Origin: JBBREP01 sp963716525
GTDB lineage: Bacteria > Actinomycetota > Acidimicrobiia > IMCC26256 > PALSA-610
Direction of reading: 5' to 3'
Assembly: GCA_963716525.1 (NCBI GenBank)
Contig: OY970315.1
Coordinates: 434,001-498,000 of the forward strand
DNA length: 64,000 bases
Shown here in pieces: positions 1 through 9,864 of the stretch. Under the pieces are notes generated by a model. That model was given only the letters and a program-made list of their open reading frames with translations, was not told the origin of the DNA and did no database searches. Made by a program: the position numbers and the translations under genes. Position 1 is the first letter of the stretch. Each line of letters opens with the position of its first letter.

Positions 1-158
1 AAGCGCTTGATGTCGGCCTTGCTGAACGGCCGCTCCCACGCGAACGCCTTCTTGCCCACGAACCACGTGCGATTGCCGAACCTCGCGCCGACCGTCACCT
101 CGGGGAGCTCCTCGATGGCGCGCTCGACGTCAACGAATGTCGCGGGCACGCTCGTCAC
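1..158 (-). CDS. MmcQ/YjbR-like protein, N-terminal part
   Basis: Only the first 52 codons lie in the window; the gene runs off the left edge. The visible peptide starts at a GTG and contains a Trp-Phe-Val-Gly-Lys-Lys stretch followed by FAWERPFSKADIKR. That resembles the MmcQ/YjbR (CyaY-like fold, DUF419) family, whose members carry a conserved Ala-Trp-Glu-Arg-Pro segment before a Lys-Ala-Asp turn. Members are small DNA-binding-type proteins of unclear role. It lies downstream of and in the same direction as the methyltransferase, with a gap of about 30 bases. The family call is moderate because most of the protein is missing. Confidence 0.55.
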   Translation of the reverse strand, partial: MTSVPATFVDVERAIEELPEVTVGARFGNRTWFVGKKAFAWERPFSKADIKR

Positions 159-188
159 CGTACCGGCGCCCACTTCTCCCACGACACG

Positions 189-818
189 TCATTGCGGCCG
201 GGGGCGGCGCAGCGTGCGGAGGCTCCCCGTGGTGTCGAGCGGTTCGAAGCCGTCGGCCACCGCCTGCTTCCACACTGCGAACGGCGCCTGACCGCCGTCC
301 TCGGGCCGCTCGAACACATCGTGGATCGCGAGCGTGCCACCCGGCGCGAGGTGCTGCGACCAACAGGAGTAGTCAGCCATGGCCACGTCGAGGGCGTGGC
401 CACCGTCGATGAAGAGGAAGCTGAGCGGTGTGGCCCACGCACGGGCGACGGCGATCGAAGCGCCGACCACGGCGATCACCACGTCTTCGAGCGCGGCATC
501 CGCGATCGTGCGCCGGAAGAACGGCAGCGTGTCCATACGCCCGGTACGCGGATCGACCAACTCGGGATCGTGGTGCTCCCACCCCGCCTGGTTCTCCTCC
601 GAACCCCGGTGGTGGTCGACCGTGAAGAGCACCGTGGACGCGCCGCGGGCCGCGGCACCGAGGTACACGGCCGACTTGCCGCAGTACGTGCCCACCTCGA
701 GCAGCGGGTGCCCGAGGTCGCGAGCGACTCGGATCCCGGCCTCGTGGAGGGCGAGACCTTCGTCGTCGGGCATGAAGCCCTTCGCGGCGCGGGCCGCGGC
801 GAGCAACCGTGCCTCCAT
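189..818 (-). CDS. Class I SAM-dependent methyltransferase
   Basis: The 209-residue protein has a Rossmann SAM-binding motif near residues 40-50 (LEVGTYCGKSAVYLG). An acidic strand follows with LFTVDHHRGSEE, and then FLFIDGGHALDVAMADYS, where FIDGGH is the usual motif of the Methyltransf_24 / CmcI-like group. The substrate cannot be told from sequence. The ATG overlaps the reconstructed stop of the upstream SDR gene by one base (TGATG), so the two genes are probably translationally coupled in one transcript. Confidence 0.8.
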   Translation of the reverse strand: MEARLLAAARAAKGFMPDDEGLALHEAGIRVARDLGHPLLEVGTYCGKSAVYLGAAARGASTVLFTVDHHRGSEENQAGWEHHDPELVDPRTGRMDTLPFFRRTIADAALEDVVIAVVGASIAVARAWATPLSFLFIDGGHALDVAMADYSCWSQHLAPGGTLAIHDVFERPEDGGQAPFAVWKQAVADGFEPLDTTGSLRTLRRPRPQ

Positions 819-1637
819 CAGAGCCCGAGCATCTCCGTGATGCCGTGGTCACGACCCGCGGTGTACCCGCCGTCCACCGGCAGGGCGACGCCCGTGACGA
901 ACGAGGCGTCGCCCGAGAGCAGGAACCGCGCTGGCTGCCGCGATCTCCGACGGACGGCCGAGGCGGCGCAGCTTGTGCTCGCGGATGATGTCGTCGCGCA
1001 CGGCCGTCATCGTGTCGCTCTCGAGCACGCCGGCGAGCAGCGGCGTCTCGACGAAGCCGGGACAGATGCAGTTCGCGCGAATCCCCTTGCGGCCGTAGTC
1101 GATCGCGACGTTCTTGGTGAACAGCACGACGCCACCCTTCGACGCGTTGTACGCGCTGCCGCCGGCGGTGCCCTCGAGACCCTCGACCGACGCGATCGTG
1201 ACGATCGAGCCGCGCTCACCGTCGACGGGATCATTGTCGAGCATCGCCGCCACTGCGCACTTCGTGGTGAGGAACGTGCCCTTGAGGTTCACGTCGAGCA
1301 CGTGGTCCCACGACGCGGCGTCGACCATGTGCGCGGGACCGCCGCCCGCGATGCCCGCCGCGGTCACCACACCGTCGAGCCGGCCGTACTGGCGCACGAT
1401 GGTGCGCACGACCTCGGTGGTCGCCGCCTCGTCGCGCACGTCGAGCTCGGCGAAGACCGCGGCTTCCACACCATCGGGAAGTTGCAGATCCTGACGCGGC
1501 GATTGCACGTCGGCGCCGATGACGATCGCGCCGTCGGTGAGGAAGCGGGTCACGCACGCCTCGCCGATACCCGACGCGGCACCCGTCACGAAGATCACCT
1601 TGCCACCGAGCGTGGACACGGAGCGGCACGGTAGCAA
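818..1637 (-). CDS. SDR family oxidoreductase, frame broken near its C-terminus
   Basis: Short-chain dehydrogenase/reductase of about 270 residues. It has the cofactor motif VTGAASGIGEA, an Ala-Ala-Gly-Ile strand, and the catalytic Ser (IVTIASVEG) and Tyr/Lys (AYNASKGG). The start is a TTG at 1637, six bases after a strong Shine-Dalgarno GGGGAGG; a downstream GTG at 1619 has no such site. The uninterrupted frame ends at 849 in a non-homologous Arg-rich tail. Shifting frame at about 921-938 instead gives RFLLSGDASFVTGVALPVDG and then a Gly-Gly-Tyr-Thr ending, which is the canonical SDR C-terminus. That frame stops at 818-820, overlapping the next ATG by one base, so the shifted reading is the genuine gene. 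The substrate is unknown. Confidence 0.8.
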
Positions 1638-1703
1638 CGCTCGCCTCCCCGAGTAGATTGCAACGGTTCGTCACCGCATCGACACCGAGAGCTGAGGGAC
1701 CGG

Positions 1704-2696
1704 ATGGCCGAACAGCAACCCGATCGCAACCTCGCCATGGAGCTCGTGCGCGTCACCGAAGCGGCCGCGCTCGCGGCCGGGCGCTGGATGGGGCGGGGCG
1801 ACAAGAACGGTGTCGACGGCGCCGCCGTCGACGCGATGCGCATCGTGCTCAACTCGATGGCGATCGACGGCATCGTCGTGATCGGCGAGGGCGAGAAGGA
1901 CGAGGCGCCCATGCTGTACAACGGCGAGCGGATCGGCAACAGCGGTCAGCTTCCCGTCGACATCGCGGTCGACCCTGTCGACGGCACCACCCTCTGCTCG
2001 CTCGGCCGCGACAACGCGCTCGCCGTGATCGCGATGAGCGGCCGCGACACGATGTTCAACCCCGGTCCGTGCGTGTACATGGACAAGATCGCGGTGGGGC
2101 CCGAGTGCGTCGATGCAGTGGATCTCGACGCTTCGGTGGCCGACAACCTCACGAACGTGGCGAAGGCGCTCGGCGAGCGCGTGCAGGACGTCACCGCGGT
2201 GGTCCTCGACCGGCCCCGCCACGAAGGGTTGATCCAGGAGATCCGCGACGCCGGCGCCCGCATCAAGCTGATCCCCGACGGCGACATCGCCGGAGCCATC
2301 GCAGTCGCCTGGCCCGACTCGGGCAGCGACATCCTGTTCGGCGTCGGCGGCACACCCGAAGGCGTGACCGCGGCATGCGCGATGAAGTGCCTCGGCGGCG
2401 AGATCTACGGTCGGCTCTGGCCGCGCAACGACGGCGAGCGCCAGGCCGCGCTCGACGCCGGCTACGACCTCGACAAGGTGCTCACCACCGACGATCTCGT
2501 GCGCAGCGACGACGTGTTCTTCGCGGCCACCGGCGTCACGAACGGCGATTTCCTCCGCGGCGTGCGCTACCTGCCCGACGGCGCGATGACCGAGTCGTTG
2601 GTGATGCGTTCGAAGAGCGGCACGATCCGCACGGTGCAGGCCCGCCACCAGTGGTCGAAGCTCGTCAAGTACTCGGCGGTCCGCTGGGGCGAGTGA
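1704..2696 (+). CDS. glpX: Class II fructose-1,6-bisphosphatase GlpX
   Basis: 330 residues, the normal GlpX length. It hydrolyses fructose-1,6-bisphosphate to fructose-6-phosphate in gluconeogenesis. The lithium-sensitive phosphatase signature is clear: GEGEKDEAPMLYNGE near residues 57-71 and DPVDGTTLCSLG near 90-101 supply the metal-binding acidic residues. The ATG follows GAGGGA at good spacing. It is transcribed divergently from the SDR gene, and its 3' end converges on the glycoside hydrolase gene with a 46-bp hairpin element just past the stop. GlpX is the usual sole FBPase of actinobacteria. Confidence 0.95.
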   Translation: MAEQQPDRNLAMELVRVTEAAALAAGRWMGRGDKNGVDGAAVDAMRIVLNSMAIDGIVVIGEGEKDEAPMLYNGERIGNSGQLPVDIAVDPVDGTTLCSLGRDNALAVIAMSGRDTMFNPGPCVYMDKIAVGPECVDAVDLDASVADNLTNVAKALGERVQDVTAVVLDRPRHEGLIQEIRDAGARIKLIPDGDIAGAIAVAWPDSGSDILFGVGGTPEGVTAACAMKCLGGEIYGRLWPRNDGERQAALDAGYDLDKVLTTDDLVRSDDVFFAATGVTNGDFLRGVRYLPDGAMTESLVMRSKSGTIRTVQARHQWSKLVKYSAVRWGE

Positions 2697-4599
2697 CCTC
2701 ACCTCCCGTTGTCCCATCAGGAGCCAACTTCGTGACTCCTGATGGGACAACGACGTACTTGGTGGGGTCGCCCTTGGCGATGGGGTCGTCCACGCCGGGT
2801 GGGGCCACCACGAACAGGGCCCAGTCGCGCCCGTCGAGGTCGGCTCGCAGCGTTGTCACCGCCGCGGTCGAGCGGGCGCGCCAGTCGTAGACGGCACGCG
2901 GGCCGTCGATGCCGATACCGGCGAGATCGAGCCGGTCGGCGACCCGCCGCGGCGGGTGCGCGGTGTTCAGCGCGACGACGTACGTCCAGACCTCGTCGCC
3001 GCGCGTGGCCGTCGTGGTCGCCCACGCGAGCCGCTCGCCGCGGGCCGGCGCGCCGAACAGGCAGTCGTCGACGAGCCCGATCGGATGGTCGACGTGGCGG
3101 ATTCGGCCGTCGCCGTCGCAGGTGCGCAGCACGACCTCGCGGTCGGTGTGACCGATGCGGTCGCCGATGCCGACCGGCCCGCACGACATCGCCGCGAGCA
3201 GCGCCTCCACCTCGGCGTGCTCGTCGCCATCGATCGGGTCGTGCGCCACACCGGCGCCGGGCCGCTGCGAGAAGAAGCAGTCCTTGTAGGCGTGGAGGTG
3301 GAGTGCAGCCGCGAGCCGGTTCACCGTGAGGAACCACGTCCACAAGAGCGCGGGATCGTCGGCGAAGCGGTAGTCGTCGCTCGTGCGCACGGCCACGACG
3401 TGGTCGAGCGTCGCGGCGGCGACGAGGTCGGCCGGCGTCGGCATGCACCAGAGCAACCCCATCCCGTGCGCACCGGCCTGCTCGTCGAGTGCCCGTTGCC
3501 ACGCGAGCGCCCGTCCCGGCGCGGCCCGCAACGCGCGCACGCCGAACCAGTACATGAGCATCCAGTCCTGCTCGATGCAGCACGCCCCCCAACGCTGCGC
3601 GTCGGCGAACCACCGCGCGAAGAACATGGGATCCTCGGGCTGCGCTGCGAACGCGTCGACCCACCACCCATCGGGTTCGATGTACGGCGACGAGGGCGCG
3701 ATGTGGCGCGAGTGCAGCACGAGCGGCGGGTGGTCGAGCTCGGCGGCGAGGCGCTCGACACCGTCGCGACGGTCGCCGGCCGCCGGCGGGTCGAACGCGT
3801 CGTCGCGCGGCGTCCACGCGAGCATGCCCGTGGGCGGCACCTCGGACGGGTAGCCGATCGCCGCGATCGGCCGGGCGGTCTCGTGCGGGTAGAACCACGA
3901 GTCGAGCTCGACGGCATGCACCGGTACGCCGTCGCGCCGCAACGCCTGCACCGCGTCGATCACGCTGCGAGCGATCGTGCGGCCCGCTTCAGTGCGGTAC
4001 CAGTAGGCGGCACCGTTGTCGGTCCAGTACGACAGGTGCGACGTGACCGGGTTCGATGGCCACGACGCGGCGCGGCCAGGCCGGCCGGATCGGACATCGG
4101 CGCTCCAGCGCGCCAGCACGTCCGCGGCCGACGTCCCGTCGTAGAGGCCGAGCGTCGTCTCGAACCCCGCCGGTACCGACTCGAGGTCGCCGTGCCAGCC
4201 CCAGCGCAGCACACCGTCCTCGCACCCGATCACCTGCTCGTGCACGTTCGTGACCGGCGCGAGGAGCGTGCACCGGTCGCCGTCGTTGATGAGCAGCACG
4301 CCGACGGCCGGCGGGGAGTGCAGGTTCGCCGCGGGGTGGAAGTCGAAATCGACCGCACGGCCGGCGACCACGGGCATCGCGAACTGCGTGAACGCGAACC
4401 CGAGCAGGCGCGGATCGCGCGGATCGTCGGAGATCGTGAGCCCGACACTCGCCGAGGGCCGCGCGAACGAACCCGTCGCGAAACCGCCCGACGCGCCCGT
4501 GGCGCGCAGCCGCAACCAGGCGCCGCGGCCGGAACCGCCGCGTTCGAACACCACCCCGTCGGGCAGCGTCGGTGCGCCGGCGGCGACGAGCGATCGCAT
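2665..4599 (-). CDS. Putative glycoside hydrolase (GH36/alpha-galactosidase-like)
   Basis: 644 residues without a signal peptide, so probably cytoplasmic. An N-terminal beta-rich region is followed from about residue 185 by a TIM-barrel-like part. Two Asp-bearing strand ends, VELDSWFYP (Asp about 233) and CCIEQDWMLMYW (Glu 343/Asp 345), are placed as a nucleophile and an acid/base would be in GH36-like retaining enzymes. The family assignment is inferred from this layout, not proven. The start lies about 14 bases after atpC, so it may be read through from the atp operon. The last 20 or so codons run into a 46-bp hairpin element and then overlap the glpX 3' end by about 30 bases, so the natural C-terminus may have been altered by that element. 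Confidence 0.6.
   Translation of the reverse strand: MRSLVAAGAPTLPDGVVFERGGSGRGAWLRLRATGASGGFATGSFARPSASVGLTISDDPRDPRLLGFAFTQFAMPVVAGRAVDFDFHPAANLHSPPAVGVLLINDGDRCTLLAPVTNVHEQVIGCEDGVLRWGWHGDLESVPAGFETTLGLYDGTSAADVLARWSADVRSGRPGRAASWPSNPVTSHLSYWTDNGAAYWYRTEAGRTIARSVIDAVQALRRDGVPVHAVELDSWFYPHETARPIAAIGYPSEVPPTGMLAWTPRDDAFDPPAAGDRRDGVERLAAELDHPPLVLHSRHIAPSSPYIEPDGWWVDAFAAQPEDPMFFARWFADAQRWGACCIEQDWMLMYWFGVRALRAAPGRALAWQRALDEQAGAHGMGLLWCMPTPADLVAAATLDHVVAVRTSDDYRFADDPALLWTWFLTVNRLAAALHLHAYKDCFFSQRPGAGVAHDPIDGDEHAEVEALLAAMSCGPVGIGDRIGHTDREVVLRTCDGDGRIRHVDHPIGLVDDCLFGAPARGERLAWATTTATRGDEVWTYVVALNTAHPPRRVADRLDLAGIGIDGPRAVYDWRARSTAAVTTLRADLDGRDWALFVVAPPGVDDPIAKGDPTKYVVVPSGVTKLAPDGTTGGEVTRPSGPPST
2707..2752. 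repeat. 46-bp palindromic element, copy 1
   Basis: A 20-base arm beginning CGTTGTCCCATCAGGAG, a 6-base loop ACTTCG, and the complementary arm with one mismatch. It lies between the convergent glpX and glycoside hydrolase genes, inside the hydrolase's last codons. The same element recurs at 29173-29218 in the opposite orientation (45 of 46 bases identical). There is no T-tract, so it is not a standard intrinsic terminator, although it could attenuate converging transcripts. Confidence 0.9.
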
Positions 4600-4613
4600 A
4601 CGCGGGCGCGGGC

Positions 4614-5009
4614 TCAGACGCGCGCGCCGGCCACCATGAGGCGCACTTCGGCGCGCGCCCGCGCGGCCTTCGCCTCCTCGTCGTCCGGGTCGACGTTCAG
4701 CGCCGAGTCAGCGCGGGCCAGCGCGGCCTCGGCGCGGGGCACGTCGATCTGGTCGGCCAGCTCGGCGACGTCGGAGAGGATCACGACCTTGGTGCCGTCG
4801 ACCTGCGCGAAGCCGCCGTGGCACGCGAACGCAATCTCACCCGTGGTCGCGATCACGCGCACCGGCCAGATTGCGAGCGCGCCGAGGAACGCCGCGTGAC
4901 CGGTGAGGAACGCGATGTCACCGCCGCCCAACGTGCGGCACACCACCATGTCGGCATCGCCCTCGAACAGCACCTGCTCCGGTGACACCAACTCGACGTG
5001 AAGACTCAC
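4614..5009 (-). CDS. atpC: ATP synthase epsilon subunit
   Basis: 131 residues. The N-terminal beta-sandwich opens MSLHVELVSPEQVLFEGDAD, the characteristic AtpC start, and a C-terminal helical hairpin rich in Ala/Arg/Glu (about residues 88-131) follows. It is part of the F1 central stalk and regulates ATPase activity. It is the last gene of the atp operon, about 50 bases after atpD; that gap holds one solitary copy of the GC-rich dispersed repeat. Confidence 0.95.
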   Translation of the reverse strand: MSLHVELVSPEQVLFEGDADMVVCRTLGGGDIAFLTGHAAFLGALAIWPVRVIATTGEIAFACHGGFAQVDGTKVVILSDVAELADQIDVPRAEAALARADSALNVDPDDEEAKAARARAEVRLMVAGARV

Positions 5010-5013
5010 AACT

Positions 5014-5052
5014 GCACCCCCGCTCGCCGGCGGCTCGCGCCCCGAGGGGCTG
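5014..5052. repeat. Solitary copy of the GC-rich dispersed repeat
   Basis: Reads GCACCCCCGCTCGCCGGCGG, then CTCGCGCCCCGAGGGGCTG. It belongs to the same family as the arrays at 6840-7137 and 32090-32337 and the single copy near 32806, in the same orientation. This copy is intergenic, between atpD and atpC. The internal CGCCCCGAGGGG can form a small hairpin. Confidence 0.75.
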
Positions 5053-5061
5053 TGGCGCGCA

Positions 5062-6495
<1,434 letters not shown>

Positions 6496-6547
6496 GGTGT
6501 GCTCCTGCTGTTGGTGCGTGCTTCGTGCGTTCGTGCGCCGCGGCCGG

Positions 6548-7756
6548 TCAGCTCGCGGCGAAGAGGTCGTCGTCGACGTCGCCGCCCTGCCCGAGGGCCT
6601 CGGCGCCGCCGACGATCTCCATGATCTCGGTGGTGATCGCGTCCTGGCGGGCACGGTTCATGACGCGCGACAGCGTGCGGATCAGCTCGTCGGCGTTGTC
6701 CGTGGCCGCCTTCATCGCGCGTTGGCGGAACGTGTGCTCGGATGCGGCCGCGTTCAGCAGCGCCGCGAACACCCGCGCCTCGGCGTAGCGCGGCAGCAGC
6801 GCGTCGAGGATGACCTCAGGCGCGGGCTCGTACTCGTATCCACCCCCGCTCGGCTGCGCCTCGCGCCCCGAGGGGCTCGCGACTCCACCCCCGCTCGGCT
6901 GCGCCTCGCGCCCCGAGGGGCTCGCGACTCCACCCCCGCTCGGCTGCGCCTCGCGCCCCGAGGGGCTCGCGACTCCACCCCCGCTCGGCTGCGCCTCGCG
7001 CCCCGAGGGGCTCGCGACTCCACCCCCGCTCGGCTGCGCCTCGCGCCCCGAGGGGCTCGCGACTCCACCCCCGCTCGGCTGCGCCTCGCGCGCTGCTCCA
7101 CCCCCGCTCGCTGCGCTCGCGCCCCCGGGGGCTTCGACCTCAGCGGCATCGCGGCTCGTCGCGCCGGACACGTCGAGGGGCATGAGCGGCTCGATGACGA
7201 CCTCCTGGCGGCCCGCGGAGACGAACTTCGTGTACACGATCTGCACGCGGTCGATCTCGCCGTCGAGGAACTTCTGCGCCACCGACGCCGCGATGGCGCG
7301 TGCGTCCTCGTAATTGGGGCTGTCGCTGAATCCCGTGAAGCTCGCCTCGATCGGCACGGCACGGAACCGGAAGTACGACTCGGGCTTGCGGCCCGACGTG
7401 ACGAGCACGTTCTCGCGCCCGGCCGCGGTGTGCTGACGCATCTCGCGCTCGGTGGTGCGCACGATCTGCGCGTTGTAGCCGCCGCAGAGGCCGCGGTCGG
7501 CGGCGATCACGATGTGCGCGACCGAGTTGATCGAAGCCCGGCCCGACAACAACGGGTTGTTGCTGCCCGCGCCCGCGGCCGCGAGGTCACGCATCACTCC
7601 GGTGATGCCGTCGGCGTACGGCTGGGCCGCATGCACGCGCGCCTGGGCCTTCACGATGCGGCTCGCCGCGATCAGCTCCATCGCGCGCGTGATCTTCTTC
7701 GTCGACTGCACCGACCGGATCCGGCGGCGAAGGATTCGTTCCTGCCCTCCAGCCAC
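6548..7756 (-). CDS. atpG: ATP synthase gamma subunit with repetitive insertion
   Basis: The family is normally about 290-310 residues; this one is 402. The N-terminal coiled-coil helix (QERILRRRIRSVQSTKKITR), the central AADRGLCGGYN strand and the C-terminal helix (RQRAMKAATDNADELI) are intact, so the rotor shaft should form. The extra length is a block at about residues 208-306, made of five perfect 15-residue units (ASPSGREAQPSGGGV) plus degenerate ends. It is encoded by 45-bp tandem repeats at 6840-7137. The insert keeps the frame and falls in a loop of the globular part, just before EPAPEVILDALLPRY. Whether it is translated as written, and tolerated, is the open question. Confidence 0.93.
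   Translation of the reverse strand: MAGGQERILRRRIRSVQSTKKITRAMELIAASRIVKAQARVHAAQPYADGITGVMRDLAAAGAGSNNPLLSGRASINSVAHIVIAADRGLCGGYNAQIVRTTEREMRQHTAAGRENVLVTSGRKPESYFRFRAVPIEASFTGFSDSPNYEDARAIAASVAQKFLDGEIDRVQIVYTKFVSAGRQEVVIEPLMPLDVSGATSRDAAEVEAPGGASAASGGGAAREAQPSGGGVASPSGREAQPSGGGVASPSGREAQPSGGGVASPSGREAQPSGGGVASPSGREAQPSGGGVASPSGREAQPSGGGYEYEPAPEVILDALLPRYAEARVFAALLNAAASEHTFRQRAMKAATDNADELIRTLSRVMNRARQDAITTEIMEIVGGAEALGQGGDVDDDLFAAS
6840..7137. repeat. 45-bp tandem repeat array inside atpG
   Basis: Five identical 45-bp units start at 6840, 6885, 6930, 6975 and 7020. A partial unit follows at 7065-7091, then a divergent copy to about 7137. Each unit begins CCACCCCCGCTCGGCTGCGC and contains CGCCCCGAGGGG. 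The length is a multiple of three, so the gamma subunit frame is kept. Units are directly abutting with no spacers, so this is not a CRISPR array. Confidence 0.97.
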
Positions 7757-7759
7757 GGG

Positions 7760-9334
7760 CTACACGGTCCCGATGTCGTCGTCGGCGGCGGCGTGGTGGG
7801 TGTCGGCGAGCGCGTCGGCGCCGTCGCTCGGCTGGAAGGACGCCTTGAAGGCATCGACGGCGGCCTCGAGCGCAGCCTCGTCGAGCGCGCCGGTCGAGTC
7901 GATCGAGCCCATCACGTCGCTGCGCTGGGAGCGCATGAAATCGAGCAGCTCGGCCTCGAAGCGCCGGACGTCGGACACCGGGATCTCGTCGAGATAGCCC
8001 TTCGTGCCCGCGAAGATCGACACGACCTGCTCGGCCACCGACATCGGCGAGTTCAACGGCTGCTTCAGCAACTCGACGAGGCGGTAGCCGCGCTCGAGCT
8101 GGCTCTTCGACACCGCGTCGAGCTCGGAACCGAACGTGGCGAACGCCTCGAGCTCACGGAACTGCGCGAGGTCGAGCTTCAAGGTGCCCGCGACCGCCTT
8201 CATCGCCTTCGTTTGCGCCGCGCCGCCCACGCGTGAGACCGAGATACCCACGTCGACCGCGGGACGCACGCCCGACTTGAACAGGTCGTCCTGCAGGTAG
8301 ATCTGGCCGTCGGTGATCGAGATCACGTTGGTGGGGATGTACGCCGACACGTCCCCGGCCTTCGTCTCGATCACCGGCAAGGCCGTGAGCGAACCGGCGC
8401 CGAGGTCGTCGCTCAGCTTCGCCGCCCGCTCGAGCAGGCGCGAGTGCAGGTAGAACACGTCGCCCGGGTAGGCCTCACGGCCCGGCGGCCGGCGCAGCAG
8501 CAGCGCGAGCTGGCGGTAGGCCTCGGCCTGCTTCGACAGGTCGTCGTACACGACGAGCGCGTGCTCGCCGTGCTCCATCCAGTGCTGGCCCATCGCACAA
8601 CCGGCGTAGGGAGCGAGGTACTTGAACACCGCTTCTGCAGCTGCCGGCGCGTTCACCACGACCGTGTACTCGAGGGCACCGTGCTCGGCGAGCGTCTTCA
8701 CCGTGGTCGCGACCGTCGAGCCCTTCTGGCCGATCGCGACATAGATGCACTTCACGCCCTGGCCCTTCTGGTTCAGGATCGTGTCGATCGCAATCGTGGT
8801 CTTGCCGGTCTTGCGGTCGCCGATGATCAGCTCGCGCTGGCCACGGCCCACGGGCGTCATCGCGTCGATGGCCTTGATGCCGGTCTGCAGCGGCTCGTGC
8901 ACCGGCTTGCGGCCGACGATGCCGGGCGCCTGGATCTCCATGCGCCGGGGATGCGCGCCGACGAGGTCGCCCTTGCCGTCGATCGGGTTGCCGAGCGCGT
9001 CGACCACGCGGCCGAGCAGCGCGTCACCGACCGGCACCGAGAGGATCCGCCCGGTGGCCTGCACCGAGAAGCCTTCCTCGATCTTGTCGGCCGCGCCGAG
9101 CACGACCGCACCGATCGAGTCCTCGTCGAGGTTCAGCGCGAGGCCGAGCGTGCCGCCCTCGAACTCGAGCAGCTCGTTGACCGCGGCATTCGGCAGGCCG
9201 TGCACGCGCGCGACGCCGTCAGCCACCTCGAGCACCAGGCCCACCTGCTGGGTCTCGGTAGTCGGCGTGTACGACTCGACGTGCCGGCGGAGCGCGGCGG
9301 TGATGTCGTCGACGTTGATCGTGAGCTCTGCCAT
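7760..9334 (-). CDS. atpA: ATP synthase alpha subunit
   Basis: 524 residues, the non-catalytic nucleotide-binding F1 subunit. P-loop GDRKTGKTTIAIDTI is at about residues 171-185, with Lys where many species have Gln. Typical features are PAVDVGISVSRVGGAAQ and RELEAFATFGSELD. Its ATG overlaps the atpH stop (ATGA), and atpG follows after a few bases, consistent with coupled translation in the atp operon. Confidence 0.97.
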   Translation of the reverse strand: MAELTINVDDITAALRRHVESYTPTTETQQVGLVLEVADGVARVHGLPNAAVNELLEFEGGTLGLALNLDEDSIGAVVLGAADKIEEGFSVQATGRILSVPVGDALLGRVVDALGNPIDGKGDLVGAHPRRMEIQAPGIVGRKPVHEPLQTGIKAIDAMTPVGRGQRELIIGDRKTGKTTIAIDTILNQKGQGVKCIYVAIGQKGSTVATTVKTLAEHGALEYTVVVNAPAAAEAVFKYLAPYAGCAMGQHWMEHGEHALVVYDDLSKQAEAYRQLALLLRRPPGREAYPGDVFYLHSRLLERAAKLSDDLGAGSLTALPVIETKAGDVSAYIPTNVISITDGQIYLQDDLFKSGVRPAVDVGISVSRVGGAAQTKAMKAVAGTLKLDLAQFRELEAFATFGSELDAVSKSQLERGYRLVELLKQPLNSPMSVAEQVVSIFAGTKGYLDEIPVSDVRRFEAELLDFMRSQRSDVMGSIDSTGALDEAALEAAVDAFKASFQPSDGADALADTHHAAADDDIGTV

Positions 9335-9861
9335 CAGATGGTTTCCTCGAGTTGGTTGAGCCGGCGACGGACGGTGCCGTCGATCACGGTGTCGCCGATG
9401 CGCGCGACCACACCACCCATCACGCTCGGGTCGACGACGGTCTTCACCTCCACCTGCTTGCCCGTGGCGCGCGAGAGTGCCGCGGCGAGCCGCTGCACCT
9501 GGTCGTCGGTGAGCGGCACCGCGCTGCGAACCTCGGCGACCTCGTGCCTGCGTTGTTCGGTCGAGAGTTCCACGAAGCGGTCGACGATCTCGGGCAGGTC
9601 GTTGCCCCGGCCGATCGCGACGATCATCCCGATCATCGCGATGCTGACGGGCAGCGCCTTGCCGCCGAGCAGCTCCTCGACCACCGCGACGCGCCGCTCC
9701 ACCGGCAAGGAGCGGTCGGCCAGCGCGGTGCGCAGGTCGTCGTTCGCCTCGACCGTGCGGGCGAAGCGGAACATCTCGTCCTCGGTCTCCGACGAGAGGC
9801 CTTCCACCGCGGCGATGTCGAGGATCGTCCGGGCGTACGTGTCGAGTCGCGGGTGGGCCAT
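9334..9861 (-). CDS. atpH: ATP synthase delta subunit
   Basis: 175 residues, the peripheral-stalk OSCP-type subunit linking subunit b to the alpha subunits. The N-terminal helical bundle begins with LDTYARTILDIAAVEG. The conserved C-terminal strand motif is present as KTVVDPSVMGGVVARIGDTV near residues 140-160. It overlaps atpA by the ATGA junction and follows atpF after three bases. Confidence 0.95.
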   Translation of the reverse strand: MAHPRLDTYARTILDIAAVEGLSSETEDEMFRFARTVEANDDLRTALADRSLPVERRVAVVEELLGGKALPVSIAMIGMIVAIGRGNDLPEIVDRFVELSTEQRRHEVAEVRSAVPLTDDQVQRLAAALSRATGKQVEVKTVVDPSVMGGVVARIGDTVIDGTVRRRLNQLEETI

Positions 9862-9864
9862 CTT

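Noticed and set aside
192..1634. Long plus-strand open frames opposite the methyltransferase and SDR genes
   Set aside because: Shadow frames of GC-rich genes; Arg/His/Ala-rich composition without domains. The same holds for many long frames opposite atp, argS, FtsX and other genes.
2707..2752. Intrinsic transcription terminator
   Set aside because: There is a strong stem but no T-tract, and the identical sequence occurs within prmC, so it is better treated as a repeat element.
6840..7137. Possible CRISPR array
   Set aside because: Units are directly joined with no unique spacers and are translated in frame inside atpG; no cas genes are nearby.
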